Shown here: in pieces, positions 16,094 to 23,781 of the stretch
Layout of the letters: each line of letters starts with the position of its first letter
Position numbering within the stretch: position 1 is the first letter of the stretch
Assembly: GCF_028274965.1 (NCBI RefSeq)
Contig: NZ_JAQCNO010000048.1
Span: forward strand, 1 to 64,000
Reading direction: 5' to 3'
Source of the DNA: Natronomonas sp.
GTDB lineage: Archaea > Halobacteriota > Halobacteria > Halobacteriales > Haloarculaceae
DNA: 64,000 nucleotides
Notes under the pieces: generated by a model
Told to the model about the DNA's origin: nothing
Seen by the model: only the letters and a program-made list of their open reading frames with translations
Databases searched by the model: none
Made by a program: the position numbers and the translations under genes

Positions 16094-16804
16094 ATGTCAG
16101 AGACGGTCGCGTTCGTCGGCGCGGTCGGCGGCGGGGGCACGACCCGGCTGACGCTCGCGTGTGCGGAGTTGCTTGCGCGCAGCGGCCGCGACGTTGCGGT
16201 CCTCGACGCCGCCTACGGGACACAGGGGCTCGCCGACCGGGTGTCGGGCCGGATCGATCCGGACATGACGCGGCTGTGCGTGGACGACACGCCGCTCGAA
16301 TCCGGCCTCATCGAGCGGTCGGTGACGGCCGACAGCGGCGGTCGACTCGCGGTCTGTCCGGCTCGCGCGCCGTTTTGCCGCGTTGCGGAGGCAAAGGCCC
16401 CCGAGGCCGCCGAGCGGTTCGGGGCGCGGATCGACGAGGCGGCGCGGCGGTTCGGGTACGTCCTGATCGATACGCCGCCCATCGCGGCCAACCAGGCGGT
16501 CGCGGCCGCCGCGGGCGCGGATCTCGTCGCGGTCGTCTGTGACGGCGCTCGGGCGGCGTCGGCCGTCCCCCGAACGATCGACCGGCTGGCCGACATCGGG
16601 GTCGACGAGTCCGTGACGGTCCTCACGCGTACGACGGGACACCCCGATGCCGACGTGACCGTTCCGGATCTCGGGGAGGAGCCGCCGGTCGTCGGCGGCG
16701 AGACGGGTCGGAACGCCGTCCGCGACGTGGTCGAGACGACGGTGGGCGTCTCGATCGAACGCGAGTCGACAGAGGGGATCCTCCCGGACGTCCCGTTCAG
16801 ATAA
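16094..16804 (+). CDS. ParA/MinD-like protein with degenerate Walker A
   Basis: 236 residues from ATG 16094; a TATA-like CCTTTTG lies about 30 bases upstream. The fold is that of a ParA/MinD ATPase: GAVGGGGTTRLTLACAELLA (9-28), DVAVLDAAYGTQGLAD, YVLIDTPPIAANQAVAAAAG and LVAVVCDG. In the deviant Walker A box both lysines are absent: the usual G-K-G-G-x-G-K-T-T reads A-V-G-G-G-G-T-T-R. It may therefore bind nucleotide weakly or not at all. Its 3' end overlaps the 3' end of the opposite-strand gene by 8 bases. A chromosome-partitioning role should not be assumed. Confidence 0.8.
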   Translation: MSETVAFVGAVGGGGTTRLTLACAELLARSGRDVAVLDAAYGTQGLADRVSGRIDPDMTRLCVDDTPLESGLIERSVTADSGGRLAVCPARAPFCRVAEAKAPEAAERFGARIDEAARRFGYVLIDTPPIAANQAVAAAAGADLVAVVCDGARAASAVPRTIDRLADIGVDESVTVLTRTTGHPDADVTVPDLGEEPPVVGGETGRNAVRDVVETTVGVSIERESTEGILPDVPFR

Positions 16805-17294
16805 GCCCGTCGAGGCCGTCCCTGGCGTCGGCCAGCGGGTCCTCGTCGTCCGGAACCGACGCCGTCTCCGCGACGGCCGTCTCCGCGCCGTCGATCGGAT
16901 CGTGCGTCCTGACGTACACCGCGAGGGCGAACTCCGTCTCGCCGAGTCCCGAGAGCGTCCGCGCCTCCGTTCTCGGGAGTTCGCCGGCGAGAAAGTCGTC
17001 TACGACCCGGGCGGCCGTCGGTGTGAGCGGATCGATCGGTTCGCCGAGCAAAAACAGCGTCTTCGCCGCCGTCGTCTCGGGGACCGACGCGACCGCGGCC
17101 GCGCGACCGACGGACGCGCCCTCGACGTACGCCTCGAAAAGCGTCGCCGCGGCGTCCGGCGAACAGGGCAGTCGCTCGTCGAAGGGTTCGAGTCGGTCGG
17201 CGAGCGGTGTTCCCGTCTCGTCCGCGGTGGCGACCCCGCGTTCGCGCTGTTCGGCGGTCACCTCGATGCCCGCTGCGATCTCCGAGAGCGCCAT
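16797..17294 (-). CDS. Haloarchaeal protein of unknown function
   Basis: 165 residues, acidic, mostly helical. The N-terminus (ALSEIAAGIEVTAEQRERGV) and the segment AATLFEAYVEGASVGRAAAV, then ASVPETTAAKTLFLLG, look helix-turn-helix-like, but I recognise no family. A TATA-like box 27 bases upstream supports ATG 17294. It is tail-to-tail with the ParA-like gene (8-base overlap) and head-to-head with tfb. Confidence 0.7.
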   Translation of the reverse strand: MALSEIAAGIEVTAEQRERGVATADETGTPLADRLEPFDERLPCSPDAAATLFEAYVEGASVGRAAAVASVPETTAAKTLFLLGEPIDPLTPTAARVVDDFLAGELPRTEARTLSGLGETEFALAVYVRTHDPIDGAETAVAETASVPDDEDPLADARDGLDGLI

Positions 17295-17316
17295 GCCGTG
17301 GGCTGCGTCCCCGTGG

Positions 17317-17326
17317 TTTATAAAAT
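17317..17326 (-). promoter_or_regulatory. TATA-like box of the 165-residue protein gene
   Basis: TTTATAAAAT (minus strand ATTTTATAAA) is centred 27 bases before ATG 17294. Confidence 0.6.
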
Positions 17327-17464
17327 CTTTCTCGACGCGAAAAATACCGGACGAGAACGGACTCGAGCGTACCGGTTACCGGTACGCTTCGGGCCGCGTT
17401 TCGCCTGCGCTCTCCCCGTTTCCGTTCCGCCTTCAAGTACCATCGAGGCGAAGTTTCGCACGTG

Positions 17465-18328
17465 ATGAGCACGACGACACAGCGGGTCTGCCCCGAGTGC
17501 GGTGGCCGTCTGAAACGTACCGGCGTCGAAACCGTCTGTGACGAGTGCGGGCTCGTGGTCGCGGAGGACGAGCTCGATCGCGGCCCCGAGTGGCGCTCGT
17601 TTGCCGACGACCGGAACGATCCCGAGCGCTGCGGCGCGCCGCTTACCCGGTCGCGTCACGACCGCGGGCTCTCGACTGAGATCGGCCGTTCGACGCGTCT
17701 CACGGGGCGCAAGCGCCGGCAGGTCGCCCGCATGCGCCGACAGCACAGCCGGGCGCAGATCGGCTCGAAGCGGGAGCGAAACCAGGTGCACGGCTTCACC
17801 GAGATCCGGCGGCTGACCGGGCAGCTCGAGCTCCCGGACGACCTCCGGGAGCGGGCCTGCGTCCTCTTCGAGTCCGCACAGACCGAGGACCTCCTCCGGG
17901 GGCGCTGTATCGAGGGGTTCGCCGCGGCGGCGGTGTACGCGGTCTGTCGGACCGTCTCCGTCTCGCGCACGCTCGGGGAGATCGTCGCCGTTGCGAGCGC
18001 CGACGAGGACGAACTGAAGGTCGCATACGGCGCGTTGAACCGCGAGTTGGGGCTACAGATCGGGCCGATCGCCCCCGCGGAGTACCTCGCGCGCTTCGCC
18101 TCGGAGCTGGACGTCCCGAACGCGATCGAGCGCCGCGCGAGACGGCTCGCGACCGACGCCCACGAGTCCGGGACGACGGTCGGACGGAACCCAAGCGGCG
18201 TCGCTGCCGCGTGTCTCTACACCGCCGCTCGCAGCGCCGGGCACGAACTCACACAGCAGGCCGCGGCGGATGTCGCCGACGTCTCCGCCGTCACGGTGCG
18301 GAACACCTACCAGGACCTCCGGGACTGA
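17465..18328 (+). CDS. tfb: Transcription initiation factor IIB (TFB)
   Basis: 287 residues from ATG 17465 (a GTG precedes it directly). Zinc ribbon CPECGG...CDECGL at 9-30, B-reader region GPEWRSFADD...R, then two cyclin-like repeats (from about 95 and about 195) ending in the recognition helix SAVTVRNTYQDL. Haloarchaea carry many TFB paralogues that give promoter-class specificity. This copy is somewhat short and divergent in the linker (DPERCGAPLTRSRHDRGLS), so it may be a specialised paralogue; which one I cannot say. Confidence 0.93.
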   Translation: MSTTTQRVCPECGGRLKRTGVETVCDECGLVVAEDELDRGPEWRSFADDRNDPERCGAPLTRSRHDRGLSTEIGRSTRLTGRKRRQVARMRRQHSRAQIGSKRERNQVHGFTEIRRLTGQLELPDDLRERACVLFESAQTEDLLRGRCIEGFAAAAVYAVCRTVSVSRTLGEIVAVASADEDELKVAYGALNRELGLQIGPIAPAEYLARFASELDVPNAIERRARRLATDAHESGTTVGRNPSGVAAACLYTAARSAGHELTQQAAADVADVSAVTVRNTYQDLRD

Positions 18329-18376
18329 TCGGCGGGCGCCGTTGTGCTCCGGCGGGCGGTCGCGACGGTTCGGCGG

Positions 18377-18940
18377 CTACGAGCGATCGCCCTCGGCGCC
18401 GTCCTCCGCGAGGGTCACGAACGCGCTCGTCGGCACGTCGACGGCGTCGAGTCGCTCGCACAGCCCGTCCGGAACGGTCGAGAGCCGGGCCGCGATCCGC
18501 CGGTCCCGATCGATCTCCCCGGCGAGCGTCTCGACCGCCGAAAGCCCCCCGACGGCGGCGACGGCGTCGGCGGCGGCCGTCAGGTCCTCGGCGTCGGCCA
18601 GCGTCTCGGCGGTCTCGAGGCGGCGCTCCATCCGCCCGAGCCAGGCCTCGACCGCCGACGGGCGGTCCGTCGGGCGGCGCTCGCTGTGGACGATCCGGAT
18701 CGGGGCGCGATCGACGACGGCGGGGGTCGCAAACCCGATTGGCGTCGATCCGGCGGCTGCCTCGAGTGTCACGCTACCGTCGTCCCACTCGCCGACCACG
18801 GTGCCGTCGACCCGCGGCGGCCAGACGGTGCCGTCGACGTCGGTTTCGAGGCGAACCGAGCACGGGCGGTCGGATTCGAGGACGGCCTCGACGAACGTCA
18901 CCGGGTCGCTCCGGACGGTTTCGATGGACAGGTTCGGCAC
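18377..18940 (-). CDS. Haloarchaeal protein of unknown function, mcm operon
   Basis: 187 residues. The N-terminal half is beta-rich (PCSVRLETDVDGTVWPPRVD, then GTVVGEWDDGSVTLE); the C-terminal half is helical and acidic (EAWLGRMERRLETAETLADA). No motif recognised. It is the last of four unknown minus-strand genes that trail mcm, 66 bases after the previous one. Gene-end and start choices follow the ATG at 18940. Confidence 0.65.
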   Translation of the reverse strand: MPNLSIETVRSDPVTFVEAVLESDRPCSVRLETDVDGTVWPPRVDGTVVGEWDDGSVTLEAAAGSTPIGFATPAVVDRAPIRIVHSERRPTDRPSAVEAWLGRMERRLETAETLADAEDLTAAADAVAAVGGLSAVETLAGEIDRDRRIAARLSTVPDGLCERLDAVDVPTSAFVTLAEDGAEGDRS

Positions 18941-19006
18941 GCGGTGTGTGCCCGCCCGATCGATTATAAACAGGCGGTCGGGTGGCGGCCGAGTGACGGC
19001 GGGCGA

Positions 19007-19672
19007 TCAGATCCGGTACACGGGCGCTTCGAGCCATCGCTCGGCCGCGTCGCGGCCCTCGAAGCGGCGGCAGGCGAGCGTCACCGGCGTCTCGACGCGG
19101 CCGGCGCGAACGAGTGCGAGCGCGGCCGAGACCGCGTCGGCCGCCTCGAACGACGCCGGGGTCCGCGAGGGGAGCGCCCCGAGGGCCCGCCGGACAGCAG
19201 GCCCAACGGCGTCGACGAGTTCCGCTCGGGCCGCGCGTCGGTCGTTCTCGAGGCGGTCCTGCAGCCGCAGTCGCCGGTCCCGGTCGTCCCGGGCGGCCCG
19301 GGCGCGCTCGCGTGCCGATTCGAGCGCCTCCGTCGCGGCGGCGTGTTCGGTCTCGGCCTCCGAGAGCGCGCCGAGCGCCGACCGGTAGTCGTCTCTGAGA
19401 GAGCCGTCGTCGGCCTCCTGAAGCCGGCCCCTGATCGTCGCGACGCGTTCGCGCTCGGCGTCGAGATCGGCGGCCGTCTCGGCGACTCGCCGCCGGGCGT
19501 CGGCGCGGGAGGGGACCGGTTCGGCGAGCGTTCGCAGTTCCGCCTCGGTCGCGCGGATCCGCTCGTCGACGCCCGTCGTCACGCCGATCGATCGGGCCGC
19601 GGCGGCGAGGGCTCTGCGGCGCGACAGCGACAGTCCGGGGGCGACGACGGCCACGTGGGGGTAGAGCCTCAC
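19007..19672 (-). CDS. Coiled-coil protein of unknown function, mcm operon
   Basis: 221 residues from a GTG at 19672 that overlaps the stop codon of the upstream gene as GTGA, so translation is probably coupled. After a short start (VRLYPHVAVVAPGLSLSRRR), residues about 40-150 are a long heptad-like coiled coil (VDERIRATEAELRTLAEPVP...LQEADDGSLRDDYRSALGAL...). A C-terminal globular piece ends CRRFEGRDAAERWLEAPVYR. The pairing with the 112-residue gene suggests that the two proteins act together. The frame extends far upstream, but that part is a shadow of the next gene. Confidence 0.7.
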   Translation of the reverse strand: MRLYPHVAVVAPGLSLSRRRALAAAARSIGVTTGVDERIRATEAELRTLAEPVPSRADARRRVAETAADLDAERERVATIRGRLQEADDGSLRDDYRSALGALSEAETEHAAATEALESARERARAARDDRDRRLRLQDRLENDRRAARAELVDAVGPAVRRALGALPSRTPASFEAADAVSAALALVRAGRVETPVTLACRRFEGRDAAERWLEAPVYRI

Positions 19673-20007
19673 AGCTCCCGCGCCCGCAACGCGTCGGGGA
19701 CCGGGTGCGGGCGGTCGATCGCGAACTTCGCGTACGGGACGTTCCGGTTCGATCGCTCCTCGTATGCCCGCGCGGCCTCCCGGACCGCCTCGGGGACGTC
19801 CCGGAACTCGTTGAACGGGGCGGTCCGCTCGAGTTGGACGTCGTCGGGGTGTTTCTCGCGGAGGCGCAACCCGAGGAACGCGCCGTGTTCGGTCGGTTCG
19901 AGCAGTGCCGCCCGCCCGAGCCGGCGGACGACGCTTCCGTCGTGGGTCCGACAGACGTTCCGGAGGGAGTTCCGCGCGGCCCGTGAGTACGTGACGACCA
20001 GCAGCAC
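19669..20007 (-). CDS. Basic protein of unknown function, mcm operon
   Basis: 112 residues. Begins MLLVVTYSRAARNSLRNVCR and contains TEHGAFLGLRLREKHPDDVQ and PFNEFRDVPEAVREAARAYE. Unusually basic for a haloarchaeal protein (many Arg, pI clearly high), which hints at nucleic-acid contact. I recognise no family. Overlaps the following coiled-coil gene by 4 bases. Confidence 0.68.
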   Translation of the reverse strand: MLLVVTYSRAARNSLRNVCRTHDGSVVRRLGRAALLEPTEHGAFLGLRLREKHPDDVQLERTAPFNEFRDVPEAVREAARAYEERSNRNVPYAKFAIDRPHPVPDALRAREL

Positions 20008-20046
20008 GCCCGATTTTTGAGCGAAGCGATATATTAAAATTAACCC

Positions 20047-20301
20047 TCAATCGATCGGTTCGACCGTCGGTGCGACGGCGCCGGTGATCGACTCGACCCG
20101 ATCGCGGGCGTCCCGCTCGGAGCTCGCGAGCACGACCGTCCCGTCGCCCGAGCGGTACGCCGAGAGGTCGCCGTCGAACTCCGTCGCGAACGTCCGGACG
20201 GCCGCGCGGATGCGCCGCTCACAGCCCGCCAGGTCCGTCTCGCCGGCCTCGAGTTCCGACAGCGCCGATTCGACCCGTCGGAGGGTTGCGATCCGGTCCA
20301 T
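20047..20301 (-). CDS. 84-residue protein of unknown function directly after mcm
   Basis: 84 residues. Starts one base after the mcm stop codon, so it is almost certainly co-transcribed and translationally linked. N-terminal helix MDRIATLRRVESALSELEAG, then FATEFDGDLSAYRSGDGTVV and ASSERDARDRVESITGAV. No family recognised. Confidence 0.7.
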   Translation of the reverse strand: MDRIATLRRVESALSELEAGETDLAGCERRIRAAVRTFATEFDGDLSAYRSGDGTVVLASSERDARDRVESITGAVAPTVEPID

Positions 20302-20302
20302 C

Positions 20303-22405
20303 TCAGATGTTCCGGATGTAGCCGTTCTGCGGCTCGTAGAGGTCGCCGCGCTTTTTCAGCTCGGAGACCCGGTGTTCGACCTTCGACTCCTCGATCCCGG
20401 CCTCGGCGGCCCGCTCGACGATGCGTTCCATCGGCGCGCCCGGTTCGTCCTCGTACTCCTCTTGGAGCTCCTCGATGATGTTCCGGAGCGTCTTCGCGCG
20501 GTCCCGCTGGCTCTTCGATTGGCCGGTCTCGACGACGTCGGCGTCGAACTCGCCGGTCTCGGGGTCGACGCCGATGTCCTGAAGACAGGAACGGACGATC
20601 TCGATGACCCGCTCGGCGTCGTCGCTGTCGATGGTGTCAGAAAGCCGCATCCGCGCCGAGGCCTCCGCGAGCCGCACGAGCGCCTCGAGCTTCCTGGCCG
20701 TCACCGGGACGGGGGCGTCCTCGCCTTGGCCCTTCGCGCGCAGGTCGACGTAAAAATCGCGGATCTGCGCCTTGGCCTCCTCGGTCATCATGGGGTAGCA
20801 GTTCCGCTTGGCGTAGGCGATGTACTTCCGGAGGAGTTCGGCGTCGATCTCCGGTTCGACGTTGCCGGTCACGTTGTCGACCTCCTCGGCGGTGACGTTC
20901 GATGTCGTCGTGTTCTCGCGGTGGGTGTGCAACTCGCCGGCGTAGTTCGTCTCGATGATGTGCTCGGCGAGGTCGGCGTCCTCCTCGGCGTCGGGCTGGT
21001 CGGTGACGGTGAAGATCAGATCGAACCGCGAGATAAGCGCCGGCTCCAGGTCGATCTGTTCGCCGATGGGCTCGTACTGGTCGAACCGGCCGTACTTCGG
21101 GTTGGCCGCGCCCAGGAGCGAACACCGGGATTTCAGCGTCGCATTGATCCCTGCCTTGGATATCGAGATGGACTGCTGTTCGAGCGCCTCGTGCATCGCC
21201 GAGCGGTCCTCCGGGCGCATCTTGTCCAGTTCGTCGACGGCCGCGATGCCCTGGTCGGCGAGGACGAGCGCGCCGGCCTCGAGCGTCCACTGCTGGCCGT
21301 CGCCGAAGTCGTCCCTGACGGCGGCGGCGGTGAGCCCGGCGCTCGAAGAGCCCTTGCCGGAGGTGTAGACGGACCTCGGAGCCAGGTTGCGAACGTACTG
21401 CAGGAGCTTCGATTTTCCGGTTCCGGGGTCGCCTATCAGGAGCATGTGCAGATCCCCCCGCGTCCGGGACCCGTCGGGCAGGTGCTTTGTCACCCCGGAG
21501 AACAGCTGCATGATGATGGCGAGTTTCTCCTGTTCGTACCCGTAGATCGAGGGCGCCATCGAGCCGACCATCCGATCGTAGACGTTCGGCTCGTTCGAGA
21601 GCTCGATGATGCGCTTTTTGTCCTCGTCGGTGATGTCCATGTCCTCGAACTGCTCGTCCTCGATCTCGACGGAGATCCCGTCCATGTACACGTCGAAGAC
21701 GGGCGATTTCTCCTGGTTCGACCCCTGTTGGTCGAGATGGAGGATCCCGGTGACGCGGACGTGATCGCCGGCGGTCACGTGGCCGGTGATGTCGTCGTCG
21801 ATGTGGACGTCGATGCTCTGGGGCGTCTCGCCGCCGCGGAGCCCCTCCGGCGACTCCTGGACGCGGATCTTCTGTGCGTCGAGGAACTCCGATTGGTCGA
21901 AGTTGATGTCGAAGGGGCCCTGTCGCTCACAGCCCTGGCACTCGTGGGGCTCGTGGAACTCGCCGGAGGTCTGGGGGATGCGGGTCAGCGTGCCGCAGCG
22001 CTGGCACTCGAAGGCCGCCTCGGTGATCTTCGGTCTGACGTCGGTCGCCTTCCGGATGATGCCCGTCACCTCGACGAGTTCGCCGCGGTGACGCGCGCGG
22101 ATGTCCCGGATCCCGGTCGTCGTCTGGAGCCCCCGCACCCGGACGTGGGCCTGTCCCAGTTTCACGTCGACCGGGAGGTCGTAGAGCCGAAGCGCCTCCT
22201 CGGCGTACTCGCGCATCTGGTCCGGTTGGGCGATGAAGTCGTCGGCGACGTCCGAGTCGAACCGGTAGAGGTCGCCCCACTCGACGTACAGCGAGCGCTT
22301 CTCGTTGGGGTACTTCTGGGCGAGTTGGCCGATCTCGTTGCGGTAGTAGTCCCGGTAGAACTGCTCGAACTTGTCGATTATCTCCGTGTCCTCCGCGCGA
22401 GCCAT
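20303..22405 (-). CDS. mcm: MCM replicative helicase
   Basis: 700 residues from ATG 22405. N-terminal OB/zinc domain with C134-x2-C137 and C156-x2-C159, then the AAA+ core: Walker A GDPGTGKS at 325-332, Walker B LADQGIAAVDELDKM, sensor 1 AANPKYGRFD, arginine-finger region EPALISRFDLIF. The C-terminus is a winged-helix-like domain (ESKVEHRVSELKKRGDLYEP). No intein interrupts the Walker A or sensor motifs, although inteins occur in some haloarchaeal MCMs. It heads an operon with four unknown genes and is divergent from the 22514 gene. Confidence 0.97.
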   Translation of the reverse strand: MARAEDTEIIDKFEQFYRDYYRNEIGQLAQKYPNEKRSLYVEWGDLYRFDSDVADDFIAQPDQMREYAEEALRLYDLPVDVKLGQAHVRVRGLQTTTGIRDIRARHRGELVEVTGIIRKATDVRPKITEAAFECQRCGTLTRIPQTSGEFHEPHECQGCERQGPFDINFDQSEFLDAQKIRVQESPEGLRGGETPQSIDVHIDDDITGHVTAGDHVRVTGILHLDQQGSNQEKSPVFDVYMDGISVEIEDEQFEDMDITDEDKKRIIELSNEPNVYDRMVGSMAPSIYGYEQEKLAIIMQLFSGVTKHLPDGSRTRGDLHMLLIGDPGTGKSKLLQYVRNLAPRSVYTSGKGSSSAGLTAAAVRDDFGDGQQWTLEAGALVLADQGIAAVDELDKMRPEDRSAMHEALEQQSISISKAGINATLKSRCSLLGAANPKYGRFDQYEPIGEQIDLEPALISRFDLIFTVTDQPDAEEDADLAEHIIETNYAGELHTHRENTTTSNVTAEEVDNVTGNVEPEIDAELLRKYIAYAKRNCYPMMTEEAKAQIRDFYVDLRAKGQGEDAPVPVTARKLEALVRLAEASARMRLSDTIDSDDAERVIEIVRSCLQDIGVDPETGEFDADVVETGQSKSQRDRAKTLRNIIEELQEEYEDEPGAPMERIVERAAEAGIEESKVEHRVSELKKRGDLYEPQNGYIRNI

Positions 22406-22513
22406 CTGAGTACCACGTCTTGACGCGGGACCGAATAAGAACTTTCGCACCCGGGCTCGGTCGGCGTCGCGTCGACCGCGGCGCTCTTGACGCTCGAGGG
22501 CGTTCGTGGAGGC

Positions 22514-23242
22514 ATGACATCCCGGCGTCGTCGCGCGGTCCGTGGATCGCTCGTCGAACGCGGCTACGACGTCTCCGAACGCGACGGGAGACTCCTCGCC
22601 GACCCGACGGCGGGAGCCGACCCGATCGGCGTTCCGGGGGCGCTTCTCGTCGTCGAGGCGGGCCCCGACCCGACCGCGCTGCTCGAGGCGGTCGGCTCGG
22701 CGGCGGCCGCCGACCGGACGGCGCTCGTCGTTTCGGGGGCCGAGACGGCGGGGGCGATCAGGCGGACGCTGACCGATCCGCCCGGGCTGGCCGCCCGAAC
22801 GGAGCGAACGAGGACGTTCTACAACGCGCCCGACCGACTGCCCGCCGGCCAGAAGGGTCTGGCGTGCTGTCGCGCGGACGCGACGCCAGTCTGGCGCGAG
22901 GAGCCGATGGAGGGCGTGACCGGCGAGGGGACGCGGTACGTCCTCTACGCCGACGGCGATCCGGTCACCGCCTTCGAGAGCGTCGCGGCGCTTTCCTGCC
23001 CGTCGGCGGCCGCCTTCGAGTACGCCTACCGCCGGGGCGACGACGGGCGCTTCCGCGTCGAGAAGCTCCGGAGCGGCCGGACGGTCGGCCGGTTCGTCTC
23101 GGTCCGGGAACTGAAAGCGAACGCCTACCGTCCGGTTCCGGTCCCGCTCGTGCCGGAGGACGTCGTCGAGGGGTACCTGCCGGAGGCCTGGGCGCTCGCG
23201 GTCGTCGAGGACGACCGCGTCGTCTCGATTGAGGGGGCCTGA
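22514..23242 (+). CDS. Haloarchaeal protein of unknown function, divergent from mcm
   Basis: 242 residues from ATG 22514. N-terminal MTSRRRRAVRGSLVERGYDV suggests a small DNA- or nucleotide-related domain, followed by ALLVVEAGPDPTALLEAVGS and RTALVVSGAETAGAIRRTL. The C-terminal half (from about 120) is beta-rich. No motif recognised. The 108-base gap to mcm must hold both promoters. Confidence 0.7.
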   Translation: MTSRRRRAVRGSLVERGYDVSERDGRLLADPTAGADPIGVPGALLVVEAGPDPTALLEAVGSAAAADRTALVVSGAETAGAIRRTLTDPPGLAARTERTRTFYNAPDRLPAGQKGLACCRADATPVWREEPMEGVTGEGTRYVLYADGDPVTAFESVAALSCPSAAAFEYAYRRGDDGRFRVEKLRSGRTVGRFVSVRELKANAYRPVPVPLVPEDVVEGYLPEAWALAVVEDDRVVSIEGA

Positions 23243-23325
23243 GGGACGCGACGGCGTCGCCGAAAAGTGCGGGGTCGTCACTCACGGGTCGTCGCGTCTC
23301 TCGCCGTCGCTCGGCCATTCAGACA

Positions 23326-23399
23326 TGGGATCGCCCGGATTCGAACCGGGGTCCACAGCACCCAAGGCTGCGAGTATAGCCAAGCTAACCCACGATCCC
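23326..23399 (-). tRNA. tRNA-Pro (UGG)
   Basis: 74 nt read on the minus strand. Acceptor GGGATCG pairs with CGATCCC, followed by discriminator A; CCA is not encoded. The T arm is CCCGG-TTCGAAT-CCGGG. The anticodon stem GCAGC/GCTGT encloses loop CTTGGGT, giving anticodon TGG at 34-36 (proline). No intron is present in the anticodon loop. The 13-22 pair of the D stem is non-canonical. Confidence 0.95.
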
Positions 23400-23482
23400 T
23401 CGGGGGATCCTACCCCGGCCACGCGTGAAAGCGTTTCGCTCCCGGCCCAAAGGGATTTAGCGGGCCTCACCGAAGGCCGCCC

Positions 23483-23770
23483 ATGGTAGCGACACTCGAA
23501 ATCGGCCTGTTGGTGGCCGCGTTGGCGCTTCTGTTCGGCGCGTACGTGGTGCTCAAAGCGATCAAGCCGCTCGTCGTCAACGCCATCGTGGGGGTGATCG
23601 TCCTGGTGATCGCGAGTTTCCTCGGAGTCGGCGTCGAGATCACGCCGGTCGCGGTGCTCGTCTGCGCCGTCGGGGGGATCCCCGGGGCGCTTCTGGTCAT
23701 CCTGCTTGCTTTTAGTGGCATTGCCTTCGCCGGGGTCGCCGTTCCGGTCGGCGTCTTGGCGCTCGTCTGA
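23483..23770 (+). CDS. BofA-like small membrane protein
   Basis: 95 residues, almost wholly hydrophobic. Segments LVVNAIVGVIVLVIASFLGV and ITPVAVLVCAVGGIPGALLV match the pro-sigma-K processing inhibitor BofA family, seen widely in archaea where sporulation is absent. Three membrane helices at about 5-25, 32-50 and 56-90. In Bacillus, BofA inhibits a site-2 protease; whether the archaeal protein touches a protease such as the one at 43381 is unknown. Confidence 0.85.
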   Translation: MVATLEIGLLVAALALLFGAYVVLKAIKPLVVNAIVGVIVLVIASFLGVGVEITPVAVLVCAVGGIPGALLVILLAFSGIAFAGVAVPVGVLALV

Positions 23771-23781
23771 TCGCCGGGAGA

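Noticed and set aside
20303-22405. Intein in mcm
   Set aside because: Walker A, Walker B, sensor and arginine-finger motifs are continuous and spaced normally, and the protein length is that of an intein-free MCM.
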